45,059 bases of DNA from Treponema sp. (GTDB taxonomy: Bacteria; Spirochaetota; Spirochaetia; Treponematales; Breznakiellaceae), in contig JAITUR010000121.1 of NCBI GenBank assembly GCA_031286205.1, forward strand, positions 1 to 45,059. Reading direction: 5' to 3'. The notes beneath the pieces are model-generated. The model was not told where the DNA came from. It searched no databases and was given only the letters and a program-made list of their open reading frames with translations. The position numbers were made by a program, and so were the translations under genes. How positions within the stretch are numbered: the stretch's first letter is position 1; each line of letters opens with the position of its first letter. Positions 1-5,620 of this stretch are shown piece by piece.

Positions 1-356
1 TCCTTTGATAATTTACATCCGTAAGCTACCAGATTACCAGCCACACCTAAATACTTTTTATCCTTTCCAATATTGAATGGAGCACTTTCAATCAGATTCA
101 AAAACACATAACCCTCGTCTTTTTTTAACGATATTAAACCGTGTATAATATCTGGTTTATTTATTGTTATAAGTTTATACACATGCCAATCAGGATCAGC
201 ACTCTCTGATTTCCAGTCAAAAAGCCAACCTTTCTGTTTATTAACCTCTTTCAAGTCCGCTTGGCTTATCGGCAAAACAAGCGTTTTATAGACTTCGCCT
301 GTCTGTGAGTCTTCTATGGATTCTGTTATTTTGTCTATTTCAAAGTCCAATTCCAT
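1..356 (-). CDS. Small accessory protein, possibly GNAT-like (3' end outside window)
   Basis: The minus strand is open from an ATG at 354-356 to the window edge, giving 118 residues of an incomplete protein that starts MELDFEIDKITESIEDS. There is no signal peptide or membrane segment. The later part (SAPFNIGKDKKYLGVAGNLVAYGCKLS) has the look of a small acetyltransferase-fold accessory family that I recall from mobile regions of Bacteroidetes and spirochaetes. That assignment is a recollection and is weak. No Shine-Dalgarno sequence precedes the start; a TATAAT hexamer ends 6 nt before the ATG, so the message may be leaderless. The gene lies beyond the last recognisable attC-like site, in the same orientation as the cassette genes, and no attC-like site separates it from the pseudogene upstream. 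Its function is unknown. Confidence 0.65.
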   Translation of the reverse strand, partial: MELDFEIDKITESIEDSQTGEVYKTLVLPISQADLKEVNKQKGWLFDWKSESADPDWHVYKLITINKPDIIHGLISLKKDEGYVFLNLIESAPFNIGKDKKYLGVAGNLVAYGCKLSK

Positions 357-362
357 GCTTAT

Positions 363-368
363 ATTATA
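363..368 (-). promoter_or_regulatory. Possible -10 box of a leaderless transcript
   Basis: TATAAT on the minus strand with only six bases before the ATG at 356. No good -35 is seen at the usual distance, so this is tentative. Confidence 0.35.
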
Positions 369-433
369 TCATATTTTTAACCTTTTCGCCGTATTTTTCT
401 TAATTTTTCCTTAAAATTTATTATATATATTTA

Positions 434-902
434 TTATTCTCCATTAACCAATCTTATCAATTGATTTTTTTGCCGAATATATTCATTACGATTAATCCTT
501 AATGATATAGATCCTCTTCCCATAGTTGATGAAAAACATATATTCATGAATCCAGTTCTAGCATTTCCATATCGTACAAATGCATGAATATCAGGGTATT
601 CCTAGCGGCAGCAGTTTTCGGTATCCATTTTAATGATAGATAATAATAACCATTTAAGTTAGGTCTAGAACCTCTAGTTACTCTTGATGGTTCTCTTTAG
701 ATTTCATCAAAAAAACTTAAATAAACAAAATTAGCAGTTGTTTCCTGAGCAGTTATAATTCTATCAAATTGTTCCTTGGATATTACTGTGAATTCTAAAT
801 CCCAATCATCATTTTCGTATACTGCCCATGTTTGAGAATAAGCAGTTAATGAGCAAAAAACACAAAACACAAAACACAAAACACAAAAAAGCAATTTTTC
901 AT
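434..902 (-). pseudogene. Decayed secreted-protein gene with a heptamer-repeat signal peptide
   Basis: A GGAG Shine-Dalgarno (911-914) sits 8 nt before an ATG at 900-902, but that frame stops after 18 codons. The long open frame (from a TTG at 892-894) encodes a hydrophobic signal-peptide-like stretch ending SLTAYSQ, then TWAVYENDDWDLEF, and stops at a TAA at 697-699. The frame resumes in register after that stop (REPSRVTRGSRPNLNGYYYL) and shifts again near 595-610. It then continues as PDIHAFVRYGNARTGFMN to a stop at 434-436. I therefore see three lesions in one ancestral reading frame of about 155 codons: a frame offset at a 7-bp tandem repeat, a nonsense codon and a frameshift. The family is not recognised. 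It is the last gene of the cassette-like array on the minus strand and has its own strong promoter. Confidence 0.7.
861..888 (-). repeat. Four tandem heptamers (CACAAAA on +) in the signal peptide
   Basis: Four perfect copies of CACAAAA on the plus strand (TTTTGTG in coding sense), flanked by A-runs. They lie between the SD-supported ATG at 902 and the rest of the signal peptide. Since 7 is 1 mod 3, gaining one unit (or losing two) would put that ATG in frame with the secreted protein. This is the arithmetic of a slipped-strand phase switch. Confidence 0.85.
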
Positions 903-939
903 ATTTTTTTCTCCATTATTTTCAAGTAATGTTTTCTTA

Positions 940-968
940 ATTATATATAACATTTTCCAATTTGCCAA
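940..968 (-). promoter_or_regulatory. Sigma-70-type promoter of cassette 0
   Basis: On the minus strand, -35 TTGGCA (963-968), a 17-bp spacer and -10 TATAAT (940-945). It lies just inside the cassette boundary at 1004 and upstream of the pseudogene start. Confidence 0.7.
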
Positions 969-995
969 CCCTTTTTCAAATAAAATTTGCAAATT

Positions 996-1175
996 GCACA
1001 TAACGTTCTAGGTAACTGACATTTTTTTGTGCCCGATAAGGAAAATACGAAGTATTTTACGGGCACAAAAAATGTGGTGGAGAGAAAATTGCACAAAGGC
1101 GTTTACGCCGACTGCGGTTTTTCGGAGCCCAAAATGCCCGAACAGGGTATTTTGCAGTTACCGTTTGTTAAGCGC
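996..1175 (-). repeat. attC-like recombination site 1 (repeat A, copy 1)
   Basis: A 180-bp element bounded by R''-like GCGCTTAAC (minus strand, 1175-1167) and R'-like GTTATGTGC (minus strand, 1004-996). Next inside are complementary L-type boxes: CAGTTACC (plus 1155-1162) and GGTAACTG (plus 1011-1018). The interior folds into three hairpins: 1023-1035 with 1060-1072 (perfect, with inner stem 1042-1048/1052-1058); 1086-1093 with 1113-1120; and 1130-1139 with 1145-1154. Imperfect pairs are G-T wobbles on the plus strand but A-C mismatches on the minus strand. The TAA stop of the 1158-1889 gene lies inside the L box. The layout is that of an integron attC site, though longer than most. The second copy is at 2139-2316. 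Confidence 0.7.
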
Positions 1176-1889
1176 AGTTCTATTCTTTTGCCATAATATC
1201 ATTTTTCCATTCTCAATTAATATTTTATTCATATAATTTAATAAATCATTATAATCATTTTCATTTTTAATTAATACAAAATTGGATTCTATTCTCCTAA
1301 TTTCATTTTCAGTCAAATAAGGTGAAACAATTCGTTTTGTATTTTCAAATTTATTGACTTTGCTTTCTATTGCAGTTTCAGTTGATAAAACCATTACTCC
1401 AACAAAAATATATATAAATAAAGCAATATAAAATATTAGTTTATCTCTAATAGAATATTTATTAATTTTAATTCTTTTTTGTTCCAATTCTTCCTTTTTA
1501 TAAATAATTTCTTTTTCAACTTCCTTTTTTTTAATTAATTTTTTATTATTTTTATCTACATTTTCTTTAGAACCATCTATCATTAATTTACTATTATATT
1601 CACCTATTATATTTAATAAATTATTAACTGATTTTTTATAATTTAAAAATATATAAATCAATATTATTATAGAAATATTAAATAAAAATAAATATATGAA
1701 TTTATCTATATTATAATTTCGTGTAGCTACTCTCTGATAAAGATAATTATTAAATTCTGTGAAATTTATTGAGGCATTAAAGATAATATCTCCAAAAACA
1801 CTTGCTAAAAACGGTATTAAATATGTAGCAATTAAAATAGAAATTACAGAAATGGTTATTGTTTCAATATTTTTCTTCTCAAAAATCAT
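1158..1889 (-). CDS. Cassette 1 membrane protein of unknown function
   Basis: This 243-aa protein begins MIFEKKNIETITISVISI. It has three likely membrane segments (about residues 10-37, 60-85 and 147-169). Between the second and third is a lysine/glutamate-rich cytoplasmic-type stretch (about 100-146) that may form a coiled coil. The ATG at 1889 has an AAGGA Shine-Dalgarno and a near-consensus promoter. The base composition is far more AT-rich than the V-ATPase genes nearby, which suggests acquisition. The C-terminus (RTALNKR) is encoded by the attC-like site: codons for ALNKR come from the R''-box region and the stop lies in the L box, as is common in integron cassettes. I do not recognise the family. 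Confidence 0.75.
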   Translation of the reverse strand: MIFEKKNIETITISVISILIATYLIPFLASVFGDIIFNASINFTEFNNYLYQRVATRNYNIDKFIYLFLFNISIIILIYIFLNYKKSVNNLLNIIGEYNSKLMIDGSKENVDKNNKKLIKKKEVEKEIIYKKEELEQKRIKINKYSIRDKLIFYIALFIYIFVGVMVLSTETAIESKVNKFENTKRIVSPYLTENEIRRIESNFVLIKNENDYNDLLNYMNKILIENGKMILWQKNRTALNKR

Positions 1890-1991
1890 ATTTTTCCTTA
1901 TATATAATTTATATCAAAATTTTCAAACAATGTCAATGATATTTTATATTGATTTTACCTTTTTAAAATGTTAAATAGAATTGCGCTTAAC
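1167..1991. repeat. Inverted termini bounding cassette 1
   Basis: Plus 1167-1184 and 1974-1991 are inverted copies matching at 17 of 18 positions, including the 9-bp core GTTAAGCGC / GCGCTTAAC. They delimit a unit of about 800 bp holding the promoter and gene of cassette 1. In integrons the first bases of a cassette derive from its own attC, so its two ends should match in exactly this way. Confidence 0.75.
1908..1936 (-). promoter_or_regulatory. Sigma-70-type promoter of cassette 1
   Basis: Minus strand: TTGACA (1931-1936), 17-bp spacer, TATAAA (1908-1913). The predicted start near 1901 leaves a short leader containing TAAGGA before the ATG at 1889. Confidence 0.7.
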
Positions 1992-2146
1992 TCGTTTATA
2001 TATGAAAACGGAAATAAATAGCAGAAAATAAAATAAGTAGTGGAAAAAAACCAATGGCGGCTTACGAAGTCCAACCGCAACAGCAAAGCTGTAAGGCTGG
2101 ATTTCGTAAACCGCTGCGATAGGCGGCGTTTTAATGCCGCTTATCG
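1983..2146 (-). repeat. Repeat B, copy 1: ORF-less hairpin unit inside a compound attC-like site
   Basis: A 164-bp unit running on the minus strand from CGATAAGCGGC (2146-2136) to GTTAAGCGC (1991-1983). It contains one hairpin with arms GCCGCTTATCG / CGATAGGCGGC around an AT-rich loop. It also contains a roughly 20-bp imperfect stem (GCGGCTTACGAAGTCCA on plus, pairing near 2095-2115) with a smaller AGC/GCT stem in its loop. Both fold better on the plus strand. A second copy lies at 3025-3164. GATAAGC at its 5' end may be a degenerate R' box (GTTAAGC with one changed base). Translation through it gives an open frame (1971-2237) that I regard as a by-product. Confidence 0.75.
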
Positions 2147-2316
2147 TTCTAGGTAAGTGAAGGTTTTTTGTGCCCGATAAGAAAAATACGAAGTATTTTA
2201 CGGGCACAAAAAATATGGCGGAGAGAAAATCCCACAAAGGGCGTTAGCCCGACTGGGATTTTTCGTAGCCCAAAATGCCCGAACAGGGTATTTTGCAGTT
2301 ACCGTTTGTTATGTGC
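2139..2316 (-). repeat. attC-like recombination site 2 (repeat A, copy 2)
   Basis: This is the second copy of repeat A, highly similar to 996-1175. R''-like GCACATAAC is on the minus strand at 2316-2308. The L-type boxes are CAGTTACC (plus 2296-2303) and GGTAAGTG (2152-2159, one mismatch). The hairpin with GTGCCCG/CGGGCAC arms and an AAATCCCA/TGGGATTT stem are conserved by sequence or by compensating pairs. Its distal core box has decayed to GATAAGC; the next intact R'-like box (GTTAAGCGC) appears only after repeat B. The functional site may therefore be the compound 1983-2316. Confidence 0.7.
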
Positions 2317-2337
2317 TGGTTTTGTTTATTCAATATT

Positions 2338-2943
2338 TCATTTTGAAACTTTAAAATATTGAATAACTCCACACATTCCAATATATATAAGTAAAATAAT
2401 CCAATAAAATATTGATGGTTTAAAATACATACCAAATATTGTATAAATAATTACTATAAATACAATATTTAATATTGTACCAACAAAAAACATATTTCTC
2501 AAAATACTGAAAGATATTTTGAGAAATGGCATAATTATCAATGCAATAGGAATAATTAATAATATGAAAATAACAACACTTAAATTAATTCCTATTTGAT
2601 TATTTTCATATATATCCAATAAAATATCATTTAATGTTACATCTTTCTCTTTAATTTGAATTAAATCAATTTCATTTGATTCAACTTCTGTAGTATTTTC
2701 GATGATTTCTAAATTATCTATTTCAGAATATTCAATTTCTGTATTTTCAAGTATTTTCTTTAATTCGTCATCAATTAATTCTTTTTCTTTAACAATTAAA
2801 GTCTTAAACCTAATTGTAGAAATTTGCCAACCAGAAAGAGCTATATTACTATTATTTGTATATTGGATAACAGGTAACATAAAGAAAAATATGCATAATA
2901 GAAATGCCACAACACCAATAATTCCTTTTTTTGTTTCTTCCAT
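2338..2943 (-). CDS. Cassette 2 four-helix membrane protein of unknown function
   Basis: The protein is 201 aa from the ATG at 2943 (MEETKKGIIGVVAF). I chose this start because GGAG lies 9 nt upstream at 2953-2956; an upstream TTG would overlap that SD. Four membrane segments are visible: about residues 6-27, then three clustered in the C-terminal half. Between the first and second is an acidic outer or inner loop rich in Glu, Asp, Ile and Asn. The gene is very AT-rich. It ends before the R''-like box of attC-like site 2. The topology (one helix, soluble acidic domain, three helices) resembles many small toxin, immunity or phage-defence membrane proteins, but no family is recognised and I assign no function. 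Confidence 0.72.
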   Translation of the reverse strand: MEETKKGIIGVVAFLLCIFFFMLPVIQYTNNSNIALSGWQISTIRFKTLIVKEKELIDDELKKILENTEIEYSEIDNLEIIENTTEVESNEIDLIQIKEKDVTLNDILLDIYENNQIGINLSVVIFILLIIPIALIIMPFLKISFSILRNMFFVGTILNIVFIVIIYTIFGMYFKPSIFYWIILLIYIGMCGVIQYFKVSK

Positions 2944-2965
2944 AATTTGCAACTCCTATATTTTT

Positions 2966-2994
2966 ATTATACATTATTCCATTTTATTTGTCAA
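2966..2994 (-). promoter_or_regulatory. Consensus sigma-70 promoter of cassette 2
   Basis: Minus strand: TTGACA (2989-2994), exactly 17 bp, TATAAT (2966-2971), a perfect match to both hexamers. The predicted start near 2959 leaves a leader of about 16 nt carrying GGAG. Confidence 0.85.
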
Positions 2995-3024
2995 GCAATA
3001 TTCCCCAAATATTTTGCAAAACTT

Positions 3025-3164
3025 GCACATAACATTTATATATGAAAATAAAAAAAGTAGTAAAAAAACCAATGGCGGTTTACGAAGTCCAACTGCAACA
3101 GCAAAGCTGTAAGATTGGATTTCGTAAACCGCTGCGATAGGCGGCGTTTTAATGCCGCTTATCG
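3025..3164 (-). repeat. Repeat B, copy 2
   Basis: This repeats the unit at 1983-2146, from GCACATAAC (plus 3025-3033) to GCCGCTTATCG (3154-3164). The large GCGGTTTACGAAGTCCA stem is better paired here than in copy 1. Here it is not attached to a repeat A: the cassette side is intact and the distal side runs into a different hairpin at 3171-3204. It marks the chromosomal-side end of the array in this window. Confidence 0.75.
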
Positions 3165-3170
3165 TGCTTG

Positions 3171-3204
3171 TAGGCGCAGCCTGACTACAGTCAGGTTGCG
3201 CTTA
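3171..3204 (+). repeat. Strong 16-bp hairpin between the array and atpK
   Basis: TAGGCGCAGCCTGACT (3171-3186), two-base loop, AGTCAGGTTGCGCTTA (3189-3204). All 16 pairs form on the plus strand, two of them G-T wobbles; on the minus strand those two are A-C mismatches. It lies 9 bp past the atpK stop, but no T-run follows in the atpK direction, so a terminator role is uncertain. It may belong to the repeat array. Confidence 0.6.
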
Positions 3205-3212
3205 CAATGCGA

Positions 3213-3647
3213 TTATAAGCTTATCATTGTTAAAACCATAGCAAACAGCGCAACGGTTTCTACAATACCTACAACAGCTATATACTGAGCAAAGCCCTTG
3301 CCGGTTTCACCCTGGGCATCAGCGGCGGAGGCTCCTGCCTTTCCCTGGAAGATAGCGGAAGCCGCGATAGCCAAGCCGGAAGCAATGCCAAAACCAATAT
3401 ACATCCAGCCGTTTCCAATATTTGTTTCGGCGGCTTTTACCATTTCGAGCATTAAAATATAACCATAAAATGTCTGTGTTAACGGCGCGCCGGCAAATGC
3501 CAGAAGCGTCATTGGGGCGGGCTTGTCGGCCGCGTAACATTTTTTCCATGCACCGATTGTTGCCGCGCCTGCAATACCAATTCCAATTGCCGATCCAAGG
3601 GCTGAAATTCCCATAACTAACCCGGCTCCTAATAAACCTAAATTCAT
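3213..3647 (-). CDS. atpK: V-type ATPase subunit K (membrane rotor ring)
   Basis: The protein is 144 aa from the ATG at 3647, chosen because AAGGAG lies just upstream (about 7 nt); a longer frame adds seven residues without support. Four membrane helices form two hairpins, the duplicated V-type proteolipid arrangement. The ion-carrying glutamate is in the second hairpin (GIVETVALF). The first hairpin has PLTQTFYGY, and a Gln (IFQGKAG) lies 29 residues before the Glu. These positions correspond, as I recall the Enterococcus hirae NtpK site, to Thr64, Gln65, Gln110 and Glu139 of a sodium-binding pocket, so a sodium-coupled ring is plausible. It is the last gene of the V-ATPase operon, 29 bp after atpI. 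Confidence 0.95.
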   Translation of the reverse strand: MNLGLLGAGLVMGISALGSAIGIGIAGAATIGAWKKCYAADKPAPMTLLAFAGAPLTQTFYGYILMLEMVKAAETNIGNGWMYIGFGIASGLAIAASAIFQGKAGASAADAQGETGKGFAQYIAVVGIVETVALFAMVLTMISL

Positions 3648-3676
3648 TTTTTTCTCCTTAATGTACAAGTGTACAT

Positions 3677-5620
3677 TTATTTATTTTTTTCCGCAAATGG
3701 TTTATAGGCTATCCCTGACCAGGACAAACCTATATGCGATGAAAATTCCAAAATATTAAGACGCACTCCATGAACAAGAACCGATAAAACATTAAGTATA
3801 AGGTTAAGCCCATGTCCAAAAACCAAAAGTATAATTCCTATAAAAATCAGGAAATTACCCAGCATAGGACCAGCCATTGTATTTACCGTATTTGCTATAG
3901 AAGCTCCTGCAAGTCCAACTGCCCATAATCTTATATATGACATAACATCTGAAAAAATATTCGCTATTCCAAGAACAACAGAAATAAAATTTTTGCAGCT
4001 GTTTAAGATAGACATTCCAATACTACCCTCGTAAGAAGCAAATACAAAATTTAATATAAAACCGCCGCCCATAATGTACAGCGAAACCGGTAATAGCGGT
4101 ATTTGTCTTGCATCATTGCTTACAATAAGCCACAATACAACATTAAACATACCCCAAATCATTCCCAAAGAGCCTATTTCAGAAAGAAATTTTAAAGATT
4201 TTAATCTTATACAGCTAAAGAGACACCTTACATGGGCAATTGTCAACTGCAAAAGACCAAGACTAAAACAGAAAATTAACAGGTTTTGGTCTACAATGGC
4301 GCTATCTCTTTTAGCTGTAGAAATATAAGAAAGCGAAATATCTCTTGGAACTTGCGGCAATAAGTCTAGCTCAACTCCAAACCACGAACAAGTAGCAATA
4401 CCCCAGGCTGTATTACAAATTCCCAGCAAAAAAAGCATTTGTAATGGTACCGGCACGCCTTTCTTTGCAGTTTTTATAATTCCAAAAACTGCGGCAAGGG
4501 TAAGAATAAGCCCGTACGCTGCATCTCCAAATATCATTCCAAAGTAAATACAGAAGAAAATAAGAAACCATGCGGAAATATCAACTTCCCTATACCCCGG
4601 AGTAATTCCTAAAAAATCTGTTATCGGATTTAGCAGATTTACAAATTTACTGTTTTTTAATTTAGTGGGGACTTTTTCATCATCTTCCGCAGGATCAACA
4701 GCAGAAAGAGCCCAGCCATTATCTACGGCTGTTGCCCTAAGCTCGGACATATCTTCTGCGGGAACATAACCTGTTAAATAACAAAGCCCCAGATTTTCGG
4801 GTATTTCTTCGACTTTCTCCACAACAGCCGCGGCGCTTTCAAACTCATAAGCCATTGTAGCCAGGATCATTTCTTTTTTTAGCGCGGACATTCTGCTTAC
4901 AAGATTATTTAGTTTAGCATTTAACTCTTCCAGTTCCAGTTTAATTTCGTCAATTTCACGGCGCATTGCTGAAATGGATTTTTCCGGTAATATTACAGGT
5001 GTTGAATTTTCGAGCTCCTTTCCAAAAACAATAATTCTAACTTTATTTTTTTCAGAAGCTTTTATAATATACTCAACTTCCTTGTCTAATCTATTAAAGG
5101 CATCAAGTGTTAGTTCGTATAAATAAACAGGCTGACCTAAACCGGCAATTTCTTTTACGGCTGCGGGATCAAAGTCGCCCCAGTTTTCTATGCGTATTAT
5201 TTCCTTTTTAAGGTGGAACATACGATCTTCCAGCGATTTTCGCTCCCTTCCAATATTTACAATATAGTCCGGTAATTCCATACGGGATGCAGCATTAACC
5301 GCTTCCAGCGAGTATGGTTCCTGTTCCTCTGTTCCGTATATATCTGTAGAACGCCTGCCGCGGCGTAGCCCTGCACCGGATACACGCGGTGCATTAACTG
5401 CAGAAACCGGGGAAGATTTTTTCCTTTTTTTATATGTTTCAGATAATAATCCAATAGCGCTTTCTACTTTATTTTTTTGTTCGGCAGATTTTGCAACACT
5501 TTCCGGAGAAGCTCTTTTTTCTATATGCAATACACCTGCTTCGCGCAATTTCAATAAAGCGTTATTTTGAGAATGTTCTTGTACCACAAGGCACACTTTT
5601 TTCATTGGTAAAATTGCCAT
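3677..5620 (-). CDS. atpI: V-type ATPase subunit I (membrane stator, a-subunit type)
   Basis: The protein is 647 aa and starts MAILPMKKVCLVVQEHSQNN. The N-terminal half (to about residue 340) is soluble and rich in charged, heptad-like helices. The C-terminal half has seven to eight membrane segments starting near FLIFFCIYFGMIFGDAAYG, including LFGxxxGDxxYG-like and SYIRLWAVGLAG motifs typical of the 116-kDa/subunit I family. It forms the stator half-channel next to the K ring and links it to the peripheral stalk. The ATG overlaps the atpD stop by one base (TAATG), so the pair is translationally coupled. Residues 60-115 hold a basic, low-complexity insertion (PRVSGAGLRRGRRSTD). Confidence 0.95.
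   Translation of the reverse strand: MAILPMKKVCLVVQEHSQNNALLKLREAGVLHIEKRASPESVAKSAEQKNKVESAIGLLSETYKKRKKSSPVSAVNAPRVSGAGLRRGRRSTDIYGTEEQEPYSLEAVNAASRMELPDYIVNIGRERKSLEDRMFHLKKEIIRIENWGDFDPAAVKEIAGLGQPVYLYELTLDAFNRLDKEVEYIIKASEKNKVRIIVFGKELENSTPVILPEKSISAMRREIDEIKLELEELNAKLNNLVSRMSALKKEMILATMAYEFESAAAVVEKVEEIPENLGLCYLTGYVPAEDMSELRATAVDNGWALSAVDPAEDDEKVPTKLKNSKFVNLLNPITDFLGITPGYREVDISAWFLIFFCIYFGMIFGDAAYGLILTLAAVFGIIKTAKKGVPVPLQMLFLLGICNTAWGIATCSWFGVELDLLPQVPRDISLSYISTAKRDSAIVDQNLLIFCFSLGLLQLTIAHVRCLFSCIRLKSLKFLSEIGSLGMIWGMFNVVLWLIVSNDARQIPLLPVSLYIMGGGFILNFVFASYEGSIGMSILNSCKNFISVVLGIANIFSDVMSYIRLWAVGLAGASIANTVNTMAGPMLGNFLIFIGIILLVFGHGLNLILNVLSVLVHGVRLNILEFSSHIGLSWSGIAYKPFAEKNK

Larger units (their letters stand above)
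2308..3033. repeat. Inverted termini bounding cassette 2
   Basis: Plus 2308-2324 and 3017-3033 are inverted copies matching at 15 of 17 positions (GTTATGTGC...GTTTTG and CAAAAC...GCACATAAC). They enclose the promoter and gene of cassette 2. The core differs from that of cassette 1 (GTTAAGCGC), yet each cassette's two ends agree with each other. Confidence 0.75.

Noticed and set aside
1027-1236. Open frame MCPIRKIRSILRAQK..., found again at 2168-2362 with the same start
   Set aside because: Both lie inside the two copies of repeat A. The shared protein start follows from the shared hairpin DNA; there is no Shine-Dalgarno and the frames end at random in different downstream DNA.
1167-1991. Insertion sequence or transposon with 18-bp terminal inverted repeats
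   Set aside because: The enclosed gene is a small membrane protein with no transposase motif, no target duplication is visible, and the matched ends are better explained by integron cassette geometry.
1971-2237. Open frame of 88 codons running through repeats A and B on the minus strand
   Set aside because: It is a translation of structured repeat DNA, starts within the repeat A hairpins and has no ribosome binding site.
996-3164. CRISPR array
   Set aside because: Only two copies of each repeat, far too long (140-180 bp), with genes rather than short unique spacers between them, and no cas genes.
3171-3204. Rho-independent terminator of the V-ATPase operon
   Set aside because: The stem is strong but no T-run follows on the minus strand, so I list it as a hairpin of unknown role.
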